Origin: Hyperoodon ampullatus
Taxonomy: Eukaryota; Chordata; Mammalia; Artiodactyla; Ziphiidae
DNA: 64,000 nt
Assembly (NCBI GenBank): GCA_949752795.1
Contig: OX457061.1
Span: 34,042,425-34,106,424, forward strand
Direction: 5' to 3'
Below the pieces are notes generated by a model, which saw nothing but the letters and a program-made list of their open reading frames with translations, did no database searches and was not told where the DNA came from. Below are positions 11,870-23,350 of the stretch, in pieces (the first letter of the stretch is position 1; each line of letters starts with the position of its first letter). Made by a program: the position numbers and the translations under genes.

Positions 11870-12889
11870 AGGACGCGGAAGCACTGAACAAAACAGGTGT
11901 GTTTACTGGAGTAGAAAAACGCAGAGTTGCGAGCAGCAGAAGCTAAAGAAGTAGAAATCAGCAAGTAGAGGATTAGTTAAGACCGGAGATTAATTAAGAA
12001 GCCACGGCATAATTTGGTGAACGACATGAGGGTCTGAACTCCCAAGGTAGTAGTAAGAATGAAGAGAAGATTAAAATTTGAGAAATAGGTAACCAATAAA
12101 ATCAGCAGAACCTGGTGACTGACTGATTATGGGAAGGATGAAGGAGGAGGAGGCGCACAGAAGGGCTCTTATGCATTGGGCTTGGGGCCAGGTGCTACTA
12201 ATTGATACCGGGACTAGCCAAGCAAGGGTGGTCGATGGCAGAGGAAGATCATGGTCTTCACTTACAGATTTTAGGTATGGGGTACCTGCAGGAAATCAAG
12301 GTTGGGAATGTTCAGCAAGCATCCGGATGTATACATGTGAAGCAAATGGGAGAAGTCAGTAGTGAAACAACTTATCACATGGGTAGACATCTTGCCGAAG
12401 AGACTTACAGAAAGAGAAGAGAGGTGGCTCAAGGGTAGAACCCTGGATGAGAAAATAAAGTTCAAGAAAAGCTTTATGATTTTGGAATAAAGCAGTTCCA
12501 AGCAAGTGCAATCATGCACAAACATGTTAAGTAACGTCTTACAATATCAAAAACTTGCAACAAACCTACATATCATAGAAAAACAGAATGGCTAATATGG
12601 AAGACACTAAAAATGATATTTAGGAAGAGTGTACAATGATGCAGACACTGCTTACGTGTTTTCCCACCTTTTAAAAAATATATGTATTTATATTATTTAA
12701 ACACTGAAAACACGCACAGCAAAGCTGGGAAAAAATACATCAAAATGTTAGTATTACGTGTTTTGAGTTTAGCGGTCCATGGGGTACTGTCATCTACTAT
12801 TCTCTATCTTGCAAATTCGCTATAAAACACTTATGCAATAGTAAGACAACCTGTTCCCCAAGAAAGAACCATGGTATTTCCTTCCATCT
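11870..12889. other. Unassigned non-coding sequence
   Basis: I see no gene. Overlapping short open frames at 12129-12438 show no family motif. The sequence is unique-looking and of ordinary base composition, and borders the CpG-rich island to its right. Confidence 0.35.
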
Positions 12890-13985
12890 CTAGTGACCAC
12901 GCCCACATCACGCCAGAGTTCCTGTGTAACACAGGACCTGGCGCTGAGGGCCCGCAACGGAAGCATGGCTGTATCGGTACCTGTTGTGAAGGCAGCTGCG
13001 AGCCTCTGGGCCCTCGGCCCCACCACGTCGGCTGGAGGCCTCAGCTCAGCCCAGGGAGGTGAGATGCCTGCATCCGTCTGCACAGGGTCCTGCGTCTGCC
13101 CCTCAGGCGTGGTCTCATCTCCTCAGTCACGCTGCCCTTTCCCGTCACGGGCCTTTCCCTCGGGGCCTCACCAGGCCTGCCTCCTGGCCTGGCTGGCAGG
13201 GCCTTCCCGGCCGCTCCTCAGAAAACAACTCCCAGCGGGCAGCAAGCACCCCACACAGTGTGGATACTGGTCCTGCCGGGAGCGTGCCAGCTGCGACCTT
13301 GCCAGCCCAGGTGGCAACCGCAGCAGAGCCTCTGGGCCCGCCTTGGGCCCTGGCGCTGACCAAAGGCGCGCGGTTCCTTCCACTCCTCTCGGCCACCTCA
13401 CTAGGTCGGTGTACCGTCCTGTTCCAGGCCTGTGGGAGGGTGACATCTGGGCTGGGAGCCCAAGGACTTGCCCAGAGCCCACTAGACAGCAGTCGGCATT
13501 ACAGTGATGGTGACGAAGATGTTCTCTTTAAGTTCAGGCAGAGAGGGCAGGTCCCGTGCTCAGGGCCTCCGGGGCCTTTCAGGGCCTTGGGAGGCCGCAG
13601 CCTGGATGGTGTGGCCCCAGTGGGCTGAGGTGAAGCGATAGCCAGTGGAACGCCGCAGGCAGTACAGGTGGAAGCGCCCCTCAGTCTGCCGGGAAGCCCC
13701 GTCACAACCTCATCCGTGAGGGGAATCCTGAGCTGTGACTTCTGGGTTCGGGATTCTGAGGAGAAACTGCTGCCGCCTCTAAAAGCCGGCCGCGCGAGTC
13801 CAACGCGGGCCCCGCCCCCAGCCCTTGGCCCCTGTCCCGGATGTGGCCCCGCCCCCGGATGGCCCCACCCCCAGGGGTAGTCCCGCCGGATGTAGTCCCC
13901 CTCCAGGCCTCGGCCGGGCCCGCAAAGCACGCTGGGTGGGGCTGTCCCTGAGGAGGTTCTGCGCAGTGCTTGCTAGTTAGTTCGT
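12890..13985. promoter_or_regulatory. Orphan CpG-rich island with promoter-like motifs
   Basis: This block is far richer in G+C and CpG than its neighbours. The part 13790-13985 holds GC boxes (CCCCGCCCC at about 13810 and 13848), three CCGGATG motifs (13837, 13855, 13886), an ETS-like core, and TGCGCAGTGC near 13957. At the left, an ATG at 12965 opens a 31-codon Ala-rich frame running to a donor-like GGAG/GTGAG at 13059, so it could be a first exon. The longer frames across the block are probably the open frames GC-rich DNA gives by chance. I do not recognise a gene on either strand. It could be an active promoter of an unannotated transcript, a distal enhancer or orphan island, or decayed gene sequence. 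Confidence 0.55.
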
Positions 13986-16264
13986 CTAAACGGTGATTGA
14001 CCTGCCGTTAACTAGGTGCGATACACCAGGCTAGAGGTGAGGGTGATAGAGAAGGTCCTGGTACTTTGGAGACCTAGAAAGTAGCCCAAAATTACAAATA
14101 GAGTTGTGATGGTGAAAGTGAGGGCACCAATCCGGTCTTGGGAGGGTCAAGGAAGGCCTCCCAGAAAGACCCCCCACTTTACATAGCAGTAAGGAAGAGG
14201 GAAAGGAGAGTGCTATGAAACCGTTTTTGAAGATTTGGTGATGAAAAGTTCCCATCTGAAGGCTTATTATTCCTTCAAAAGTGGGCCAAATAGCAAATCT
14301 GTTGAGGGGGAGGGAGGGGCAGGAGCTTGAGGAAAGTGAAGGAGGTTTGATATCGTCTTGAGTATGATGAGAAGAAGCTGACTCAAGGACCAACGCTGTA
14401 AGCTCCACAAGGGGAGGGAGCTTTGTTTTTCTTACTCATGTGTCCCAAATGCTTCAAACAATGACTCGGATCCTTCACGCAAAGACTCCTCTGGTTTCAA
14501 CTGGATGTGGACCGTGCACAGTTGATGTAGTTTTTTGTAAGTGACCCTTTTGCCCTTAGCCTTGTGTCCTGGGGCAAAGCCACTGAACAAACAACTCATC
14601 CTTTTTCTCCAGGTGACTTTTTGTTGAAGTCTCTTTTACATCTGGGGCAAAAACTAGGGAGGGGTCTTGTTCACTAGAGTGTCAGCTAAATCCGGAAGGG
14701 TGACTGGCTTGGAAGATCCCTAATCCTACCTCCCCTCCTTGATGTATTTAATCTTTGGATCTCCTTAAGGTCCTCTCATCCTTTGGGGCTAAATTCTTTT
14801 TTTGGCTTTTCCTTGGGGCCTGAAGCTTAGGAACACAGGGTTTCTGCTGAGCTAGGCTGCTCCGGAGCTGGGGAATTCCTTGGCCTTGACTATCTCCCTG
14901 GACTGTTTAATCTTTGAAAGAATACCTAAATTCACCTGCATTATCATATTCCTAAAGTGGAAACTCAACTCAGAGAAGATACTGTCCTTCTTTGGTGAGC
15001 TCCTTCCCTCTAGAATTTTCCCCCAAGGACTGGGGCTAGGCTTTAAGGTGGGGGCAAAGTCTAGGGCTGAGAAAGCAATGGGGGATTGGTTAAGTGCATT
15101 TGGACTGGGGGAGGAGGACATTAGAGAGTGAATAAGAGAAAGGGAGACTAGTGTGGGACTGTTATCAAAGACCAGAAGGATAGCCAGCAGGGACTCACTG
15201 TGCAGAGAGGGGGACCTCTGAAGAGCTAGCTACATTTGTGCTGCAGATTCTCCCAAGATTTTGGAATTTGGAGGCGCCTATGGACTATGCAGTTACTGTG
15301 GTTGGCCTTCACATCTCTAGAAGGGTTGGAGGGCTGTGGAGTAGTGCTCAACAGCAAGTGATGCTAAAGAAGATGAGTTGGTAGTATGCCCTCCGTTGTT
15401 TTAGAATGATCCTTTCTTTGTCCTCCCAAATCTGGAAATCCACACTCTTTGTGACATATCTTCAGGAGCTTCTGGACAGCAGAGCTAAGGAAAGAGTGTC
15501 TACTTGCTTCCACATGCCTGATTGCAGGGTCTCCCCAGAGACAGAACTTGATGGATGAAAGGAAAAAGCTCCTGCTGGAAATCACAGTATGAGAAGGTAG
15601 GGAAAAACAAGTCCTTAACAGACAGCTGCCCCCAGGAGGAGGTTGAAATGGACAAGGTTTTTGAGCAGTCAATGCCTAAGTCTTTTGCAATAGAAGTCAG
15701 ACAAAGGGAGTTTTCTGAAGATGAGCTCTCTGGGACAGCGTTCACTAGGATTTAATTCAAGCCAAACTGAGTCAGTATTAAAGTAGAGTCTGGCAATGGT
15801 GGGGTAGAGACTGTTGGTGATGATGGGTGACAGACAAATGAATCAGTGGGATTCATGGAGTGAATGGGATGTTGTGAGAGATAAGAGGTTGAATTCCTGT
15901 CAAAAAGGGTACGATCATGCAAGAGGAGGGATCTGGTTGGGGAAGAGAGTCTAGTATCTGAGTGTGTTCTAGGGGAAAGGAGGAAGGGTAGATGATGGAG
16001 GTAGAAGATGGTCCCTTAAGATTGTAGCTCTGGAGGCAGAAAGAGATCTGCAGTGTTGAGATTGAATAAGGGGACCTGGGGGGCAGAGTGGAGGCAGAGA
16101 GGACCTTCATGGAAAAGATGAGAAAGCTGGTAATGGGGTGAAATAAGGATAAATGAAATATTAGGAGAGATCAAGGCAAGGAGGACTCCCAGGCAGAGGG
16201 GAGAAGACCATCATGGGAGTGGAAAAAAAGATGAGCGAGAATGTGGGAGCCAGTGACAGAGCCT
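13986..16264. other. Unassigned non-coding sequence
   Basis: No gene seen. The left part (14000-15800) is unique-looking. From about 15840 the plus strand becomes strongly purine-rich (GA-rich), leading into the duplicated block. Open frames on the minus strand at 15853-16738 are by-products of this strand bias. Confidence 0.4.
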
Positions 16265-17015
16265 CTGGTGGCAGAGAGGCCAGTATGGAGGTGAAAGGAG
16301 TGATGAGGGAGTGGGACCAATTATGAAGAGCAGGGCAGAGAAGAAAACAGAGCAAGGCATGAGAAGAAAACAGATTATGCAGGAGCAGAGTCAGATACAA
16401 AATTGAGAGCAGCAGGAGAAGATGAGACTCTGTAGGGTCCTGGGAAGAAAGGCTGATATATAGGCCAGAAGTGAAAGGGCTCAGACAGAGGGGCTAGTAA
16501 TTCATCTTCTGGAAGGTCTGGTAAAAGGGTGGAGGCCAGAGTTAAAGAAGGCTCAAGCAGAGGAGCTGTGGGAACAGAAGGGAACACAGAGGGAGCAGCA
16601 TCTTTCACAGGATTCCCCAGAGCAGAAGGTCAACCACCACAGTGATGCTTTCCCAACCCTCCCTGCACAGATCTTGACCCAGCAGTTACCAGAACCGCAA
16701 GAGGCTGCAAGCTGCCTCCAGGAACAGAGTTGGAACAAGAGGGTCTGACAAGAGTAAGGGCACCTGAAGCCTGCCGCCCCTTCCCATGCCCCATATCTGA
16801 GACTTCATTATACTCCTTTATACCTCACCCCAAGGCTTGCTTTCTCATTCTGGTCTCTGTGGCAACCCCAGGCTGCACTGGGGCCCTAAAATTAGGTAGC
16901 CCATGCTAGGAGGTGGGAAACAGGGAAGAAATTAATCATTTCCAGGAAAGGTCCCTGCCACCACAGCTTCTTTCCGGCAAGTTCAACAAGCCACTAAAAC
17001 AAGAGGAAAAGTGAA
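16265..17015 (+). repeat. Left copy of a diverged direct duplication
   Basis: This purine-rich block matches 22105-23050 in the same orientation and order. Compare 'gaggtgaaaggagtgatgag' here with 'gggatgaaaggagtgacaag' there; 'caaccccaggctgcactggg' with 'caaccccaggctgtactggg'; 'gaagaaattaatcatttcc' with 'agagattaatctcctgttc'. By eye identity is perhaps 65-75% with gaps. The copies lie on either side of an endogenous-retrovirus remnant. Confidence 0.7.
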
Positions 17016-17028
17016 AATTAGTTTGACC

Positions 17029-17639
17029 TGAAAAAATGAAAATCTGCCATGCCATTCATCAAAATGGGAAAACAGACACCGATCACAGATAAAGCCAGGT
17101 GCAAAGTTAGCAGAAAATTATAGTTCTCCCAAGGAAACACTACAGCTGTAAAGTGTCTGAATGACACTCAGTAGCATAACTATTACTTTGTTACTGAGAA
17201 ATCTTGTTTTCCAGAAACTTTGCTTTTGAAGTAAGAACAAAACATCCCACTCTTGCCTGCAGGATCCAATTGACATTGACACAGAGCACCTGCCTTAATT
17301 TTCAACCCAGGTGCAGATTCAGATAAGGGGGTTTGGGATATTAACATTTTGCATCTATCTTAATTTGTAGTTTCTAAGGAAAGGAAACCTAGTTTCCGCT
17401 TTGCCATCCAGACATGATGTTGCCCCTTTACACACAGCCCTGCTTTGCTTTAACATATCCAAATACTATTTCATATAAATTTCACCTAATGCCACCCTTC
17501 CCCAAAATCCTATCATAACTTTTCCCTGTCGTGGTGACACACCCCATGATTCCTCCAATGTGTGACCTCCTTCGTTGCAATGAGCCAATAACTGACTTTG
17601 TCAGACTACAGATTTGCTCTGGGTGTCCTGATTAGGACA
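17029..17639 (+). mobile_element. Candidate 5' LTR and primer-binding site of a class-I ERV
   Basis: The block opens with TG and closes with CA. It has a TATA-like CATATAAATTT near 17473 and an AATAA-type signal near 17585, with the U5-like 'gctctgggtgtcctgatt' just before the end. The next bases (17640-17658) resemble a degraded proline-type primer-binding site (TTTGGAGATTCTCCTGAT). The following tract with 'tttgtctgtctgattgtgtg' looks like a gammaretroviral-type leader. This assignment rests on pattern only. Confidence 0.5.
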
Positions 17640-17659
17640 TTTGGAGATTCTCCTGATAC

Positions 17660-18622
17660 TTGGTCAAATCCCTCCCTACGAAGGATTGGCCTCTATGATA
17701 GTACTAATGTGCATATCTGAGATTCCTGAGTCTCAAGACAATCAAGATTTGTCTGTCTGATTGTGTGGTTTTACATTGATTTAGATTCTGGTTGTCTTCT
17801 TTGGTCCTTCAATATCAGTTTATTTGTCTCCTGGAATTTTTGGTTTCCCATCAGACTCGTCTCCCCTGGTGAAGTTTGGCTTTTAACACCCTGTCCTGCC
17901 TTCTGTTTATCTGTTGTCTTCTATTTGTCTATGAGAACTTTCCCCAGTCTTCTCTGGGTATGAGAACTTGGCTTTGGCAAAGAGCTCTCCACACTTTCTG
18001 AGAGCCAGGTGGCTACTGATTTCTCAGGTCACCAAGTAGAGGCAGCTTAACCTTAGGGTTGAGGACTCACAACACAAGTGATGTTTTACCTTTGATGAAC
18101 AGTCAAGCAATCTCTCATGGGCTTGTCTGCTAACAAGCTTGTGCTACCTCCTGGCATAACTTCACTGAGGATAAATTAAAATTATAGTGGCCACTTGGGG
18201 AACTTTGACATGAACAAGGATGTTCATTTGAGAAATGCCTGAGGCATAAAGGGAAAAGAAACTCTCAAGAGGAGATTGTATAACTGGTCTGTCTAAAAAA
18301 GAACACTGTGATTAATGTAGGAGATTTCCCTCTATTCCCATTCTTTAGGAATATAAGCACTGGCTTTTAATTGTATGGCTTCATAATATTGTCAAGGACT
18401 TGAGTTACTGTTTAAAGCAGCTGTAATGACTTTCTCTTTTGTGTCTCTGTAAATGTGAAAAAGGTTTTCCTGCATCTAAACTTTCTCCCTTCCCTTTACA
18501 GAAAAGAGATAAACTCTTAAAACGATAATTTCATATTTGTCTAAAGCTACCTCTCTCTCACTTTTTGTTTCGTTTTGTTATCGTTCTGTCCTTCTCTTTT
18601 CCCCTCACTTGGGACATTTTTT
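17660..18622 (+). other. Presumed ERV leader/internal sequence, unassigned
   Basis: T-rich leader-like DNA followed by sequence with no readable gag or protease frame. I infer it is decayed retroviral interior because a pol fragment lies further right in the same orientation. No domain is visible directly. Confidence 0.35.
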
Positions 18623-18639
18623 AAAGATTAATTGCTCAG

Positions 18640-19045
18640 AGGACTTCCCTGGTGGCACAGTGGTTAAGAATTCACCTGCCAATGCAGGGAACATGGGTCT
18701 GAGCCCTGGTCCAGGAAGATCCCCCATGCCGCGGATCAGCTAAGCCCGTGCACCACAGCAACTGAGCCTGCGCTCGAGAGGCCTCGAGCCACAACTACTG
18801 AGCCCGTGTGCCACGACTACTGAGTCTGTGCTCTAAAGCCCTCGAGGCACAACTACTGAGCTTGCGTGCCACAGCTACTGAAGCCTGTGTGCCTAAAGCC
18901 CATGCTCCACAACAAAAGAAGCCACCACAATGAGAAGCCCGCACACCACAACGAAGAGTAGCCCCTGCTCGCCACAACTAGAGAAAGCCCGCATGCAGCA
19001 ATGAAGACCCAATGCAGCCAAAAATAAATTAATTAATTTTTTAAA
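18640..19045 (+). mobile_element. CHR-1 type SINE
   Basis: Long CHR SINE with several 'acaactactgagc' body repeats and an AATT-rich tail. The perfect 17-bp duplication AAAGATTAATTGCTCAG lies at 18623-18639 and 19046-19062. Confidence 0.95.
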
Positions 19046-19062
19046 AAAGATTAATTGCTCAG

Positions 19063-19561
19063 GAAAAAAACTGTCACTATTTTGCATACTAAACAGTAAA
19101 AAATGTCTGAGACAAGAAAAATGCCAATAAACTGTTTATTTTGCATTATAAAATGTAGACAAATGTATTTAAAGAATAGCCTTCATTACTATAGCTATGA
19201 GAGAAGATCTTCCTTTCAACATAAGAGCTTTTTAGATTTTAAGATTATTTAAATTTTGTCTCATGAATACAAGTTTATAAAGTATATTTTGTAAAGTATC
19301 CTGTAATATTTCTGATAAATTTGGACAAATTGGAATGAGTTAATCTTATTGATTAAAGACAACCCTATGTCTATACTGCCCTGGTTCTACTATATAAAAT
19401 TAATGCTAAGACAGAATTCTAGTGCATATGACTACTATTAAAACTTCAAGACTTAAAATTTCTAAATTTTGTATATTGGTTTTATGGGGCAAGAAAAGGA
19501 TCATTGCTGAAACAAATATTTTAAGATTACAAAATATAAAATTGTTTTTAAGTGAAATCAT
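19063..19561. other. AT-rich unassigned sequence
   Basis: AT-rich DNA inside the presumed retroviral interval. No gene or named repeat is seen. Confidence 0.3.
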
Positions 19562-19577
19562 AGGATAGATGTCTTTT

Positions 19578-19917
19578 TTAAATTTTATTTATTTTTTGGC
19601 TGTGTTGGGTCTTCGTTGCTGTGTGTAGGCTTTCTCTAGTTGTGTCATGAGGGGGCTACTCTTCATTGCAATGTGCGGGCTTCTCACTGTGGTGGCTTCT
19701 TTTGTTGCAGAGCACGGGCTCTAGGCATGCGGGCTTCAGTAGTTGCAGCACGTGGCACAGTAGTTGTGGCTGTCAGGCTCTAGAGCTCAGGCTCAGTAGT
19801 TGTGGTGCACGGGCTTAGTTGCTCTGCGGCATGTGGGATCTTCCCGGACCAGGGCTCGAACCCACGTGCCCTGCATTGGCAGGCAGATTCTTAACCACTG
19901 AGCCACCAGGGAAGTCC
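19578..19917 (-). mobile_element. CHR-1 type SINE (reverse)
   Basis: Reverse long CHR SINE with the perfect duplication AGGATAGATGTCTTTT on both sides (19562-19577 and 19918-19933). It makes an inverted pair with the SINE at 18640. Confidence 0.95.
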
Positions 19918-20098
19918 AGGATAGATGTCTTTTAAAGGGTTTTGATTTTATAAACTTCTTAAAATACTACAAATCATGAGGACTTAATATTTTAGCTAAA
20001 ACTGTAATTTCCAGATACTTAGTTAAAATGTTAAGACTAGAAAATGTTGAAATACTTGATATATAATATGTGGATACCTGAACAGTTTCTAAGCTAAA

Positions 20099-20103
<5 letters not shown>

Positions 20104-20135
<32 letters not shown>
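20104..20135 (+). repeat. (TG)n microsatellite
   Basis: An uninterrupted run of TG dinucleotides, about 15 units, in AT-rich unassigned DNA (19934-20382). Likely length-polymorphic. Confidence 0.95.
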
Positions 20136-20137
<2 letters not shown>

Positions 20138-20382
20138 GTTTTAATTTACCTGTATTCATATACATTATATAAGGGCTGTAAATTAATAGAGTGTGTAAGC
20201 ACCTTTGGCTGATGTGTTTATTCTGTTTCCTGAAAATGTAAAAGGTGATCCAAAACGTGTACCCATAAAAATTTAGTTAAGCAGTTCTTGGTTTCTTGCC
20301 TTTTAGTTTTCCCTGTGTCTGGAGGAAACAAAAATTGGTTACCTTGGCTAAATGTGGTAATCAATAAAAGTTATAAAGACTA

Positions 20383-20590
20383 GGGCTTCCCTGGTGGCGC
20401 AGTGGTTGAGAGTCCCCCTGCCGATGCAGGGGACACGGGTTCGTGCCCCGGTCCGGGAAGATCCCACAAGCCGTGGAGCAGCTTGGCCCATGAGCCTTGG
20501 CCGCTGAGCCTGCGCGTCTGGAGCCTGTGCTCTGCAACGGGAGAGGCCACAACAGTGAGACGCCCACGTACCGCAAAAAAAAAAAAAAAA
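20383..20590 (+). mobile_element. CHR-2 type SINE
   Basis: Complete short CHR SINE flanked by the perfect duplication TTATAAAGACTA (20371-20382, 20591-20602). Young insertion. Confidence 0.96.
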
Positions 20591-20944
20591 TTATAAAGAC
20601 TATACTTATATAATAATCACAGAAAATGTGAATATGTATGTAAGATAATATGGTTTGTTAAGGAAATATTAGGTTATTAAATGATAATTCAGTGTAATAT
20701 ATACACTTGTTTTAATATGCTGAGATAAAGTATATCTTAAAAACTAAAATTTCATTATATATCATTATGTATTTATGTATGTCTACATATACATACAAAG
20801 GCATATTAATTTAATTCTATAAATGACAAAAAGGAAAATTCAAAGGTATATTCCATGTTAATAGATGTATTCACAGAAAAAGGCTTATAAATCTTTTACT
20901 GCAAATTGTAATATACACATTTTGTGCCTAGATAAGTGTTCTTT

Positions 20945-21315
20945 TTATTATTATTTATTTTATTTATTTTTGGCTGCATCAGGTCTTAGTTGCAACACTC
21001 AGGATCTTCGTTGAAGCATGCGGGATCTTTTAGTCGCGGCACGCCAGATCTTTGGTTGCAGCACGCGGGCTTCTCTCTAGTTGTGGCATGCGGGTTTTCT
21101 CTTCTCTAGTTGTGGCGTGTGGGCTCCAGATCGTGTGGGCTCTGTAGTTTGCGGCATGCAGGCTCTCTAGTTGAGGCGCACAAGCTCAGTAGTTGTAGCA
21201 CGCAGGCTTAGTTGCCCCGTTGCATGTGGGATCTTAGTTCCCTGCCCAGGGATCAAACCCACGTCCCTTGCATTGTAAGGCGGATTCTTTACCACTGGGC
21301 CACCAGGGAAGTCCC
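20945..21315 (-). mobile_element. Older CHR-1-like SINE (reverse)
   Basis: Reverse SINE ending in GCCACCAGGGAAGTCCC. Its body is more diverged than the other CHR-1 copies, and the flanking duplication is only approximate (AAGTGTTCTTTT against AAGAGTTTTCTTTT). It is probably an older subfamily shared with ruminant relatives. Confidence 0.85.
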
Positions 21316-21411
21316 AAGAGTTTTCTTTTGAATTACCAAAATATCCTGTTAACTCTCTGTTCTTCTCTTGAATACCACAACTTTCTTCATTTTTTATGTT
21401 ACTAGGTCAGA

Positions 21412-21640
21412 TATCAGAGGAAGACTGTGGTCAAACTTCACCGGGAAGGACCTTACCAGGTACTGTAAACAACTAACACAGCAGTAATTCCAGGCCTCCA
21501 AAGTCAACAGACACACACGACACGAAGTCGCTGGCAGGCTGTCCTGCGACCTCAAACAGAGGAATCGGAGGAATCATTCCAGAGGAGATAACTGCAGGAA
21601 GTGTCACCTTCCTCCAAGACCCACCAGACAAGACCACCAG
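21412..21640 (+). pseudogene. Endogenous retrovirus pol 3' (integrase C-terminal) fragment
   Basis: Reading on the plus strand gives VVKLHREGPYQVL, then a stop, then TTNTAV. This matches the small C-terminal domain of gammaretrovirus-like (class I) integrases, where 'GPYQVLLT' is a hallmark. The frame is broken by a stop within the motif and frameshifts after it. Downstream to about 21960 there may be env-leader remnants, with no intact frame. It lies about 3.8 kb right of the candidate 5' LTR in the same orientation. Fully degraded and non-coding. Confidence 0.65.
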
Positions 21641-21962
21641 AGCCACAAATTGCTATGCTTTAATCTGCATGTGCTTTTGCTCTTTTTCTTTATTCTTTCC
21701 TCTCTGCCAAGTTAAGGTTTAAATTATTGACGCTCCTTATCTATGAACTATGATAACTTGAAGGTCTTTATCCTTAATACTATTTTTTTCTCTAACTTTA
21801 GTCACTCCTCAATGTGAGTCCAATATGAGACTGCATGCAATTACCCCTTCTGTTGGGTGTGTACTTACTTTCCTTTGGGTGCCACCCAACTTCCTTTGCT
21901 GTCAATTTCATGGAATTAATCAGCTGATTTCCTTCTTTGGTTGATAAGACTCAACCAAAAAG

Positions 21963-22104
21963 TGATCTGGGGATGAAAAATAGTGTAATAGGCCAAACAA
22001 CCAGAATTCTAAAACCCCCTATCACGTGATACATAGAAAGGAAGGTTTTAGTCCTAAACAAAACGATGCTCAGAAACCTTTTGTGAAAATTTAGCTATTC
22101 CAAA
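21963..22104 (+). mobile_element. Possible truncated 3' LTR start
   Basis: After the pol/env remnant there is TGATCTGGGGATGAAAAATA, loosely like the opening of the candidate 5' LTR at 17029. It stops abruptly where the right copy of the duplicated flank begins. Similarity is weak, so this is inference from position. Confidence 0.25.
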
Positions 22105-23050
22105 CAAATTTTCACTAAAGCCAGTGATGGGGATGAAAGGAGTGACAAGGGGGTGCTTTGAGAAAACAGAACACAGGGAATTCCCCGGCACTTCAGTGGT
22201 TAGGACTCCATGCTTTCACTGCCAAGGGCCCAGATTCAGTCCCTGGTCGGGGAACTAAGACCTGGAAGACCTGCGCGGTGCAGCCAAAAAAAAAAAGAAA
22301 GAAAAGAAAACAGAACACAATGAGAAGAAAGGAGACAATTAAGAGTTCAGTGAGGGAAGATGGGCCCCAAAGGGTACTCAGGCAAAAAGACAACAGAGGT
22401 AAATATGCCTCTGGAGAGTCCCCAGAGAAGATGGAAGCCAGTGTTATGGAGTCTGTAAATGGTCTGGAACTTAGGCCTCTGTGGAATCCAGTGAGAAGGT
22501 AGAAACTAGAGGTACAAGGGCTAAGAGAGGGCCTGGTTATGGGTCCTCTGAGGGTCACTGAGAGGTTGAAGGCAGAGACTGAGCTGACCCCCCTCAGAGG
22601 AATGGTAGGAGGCACGGAACTCTGAGGCAGCAGCATCTTCCCTAGGCTCCCCACACAGCAGAGTGTCAGCTTCCATGGCCTCTACTCCCCACTCACAGTG
22701 GGGATCCTGATGAAATGGTGGCCACAAACTTCCTGTAACAGGGAGCTTGTCCAAGTGTCTGCAGAAGACAAGAGGAATAAGCTAAAATCAAGAGGGCTAG
22801 GATGGGGGCCTCACAGAGCCGGAAACACTACATTCCCCCACATCCCAGACTTCACAATGCTTCTCTTATTCCTCACGCCAAGCCTTTCTTTCACATTCCC
22901 TTCCCTACAGGTTTCCCCTCCAATGTCAACCCCAGGCTGTACTGGGCCCTGGCACTGCATAAGCCATCCTAGGAAGAGGGATACAGGAGAGAGAGGGAGA
23001 GATTAATCTCCTGTTCATTAGGAAAGCTTGTTCTGTGCTACAGTGAATTC
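22105..23050 (+). repeat. Right copy of the diverged direct duplication
   Basis: Counterpart of 16265-17015, same strand, interrupted by a short SINE at 22176-22305. The order of matching blocks is preserved through to the 'agattaatctcctg' end. No coding capacity seen. Confidence 0.7.
22176..22305 (+). mobile_element. Short tRNA-derived cetartiodactyl SINE
   Basis: About 130 bp: GGAATTCCCCGGCACTTCAG, a B-box-like 'ggttaggactcc', and the ending 'gcggtgcagcc' plus an A-rich tail. The perfect duplication GAAAACAGAACACA lies at 22162-22175 and 22306-22319. This is the ruminant/cetacean tRNA-Glu SINE without the CHR body; a sister copy lies at 62109. Confidence 0.9.
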
Positions 23051-23220
23051 TTTTCAGTCAGCCTCTCCAATGTGAGAATCCAAAAGCCTGGGTTACTTGT
23101 GGTGAAGAGGGGAGCAAAGTGTTATTTTAGGAGGCTGAGTGGGATGATCCTTTGGGGGAGATGTTTGGGAGACTAGGACTCTGAAAGCACCAAATTTAGC
23201 ATACAGAATTATCCATGACA

Positions 23221-23350
23221 ATAATACTAAGGCCTTTCACAGACATTATCTCATGTGATCCTCACAACAACACTGTGAGGTACGGAGGCCAGGTATTACC
23301 TCTGAGGAGGAACTTGAACCTTGGGGAAGTGAAATAGCTTGTCCGAAATC
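23221..23350 (-). repeat. MIR fragment
   Basis: It contains 'cattatctcatgtgatcctc' and 'cacaacaacactgtgaggta', the reverse MIR core. Diverged. Confidence 0.7.

Noticed and set aside
12893..13628. Frames of 189 and 204 codons across the CpG-rich block
   Set aside because: GC-rich DNA has few stop codons by chance. Overlapping frames on both strands are equally open and none resembles a known family.
15853..16738. Minus-strand Ser/Pro/Leu-rich frames
   Set aside because: They result from the purine-rich plus strand of the duplicated block and the DNA just left of it. Low complexity and no motif.
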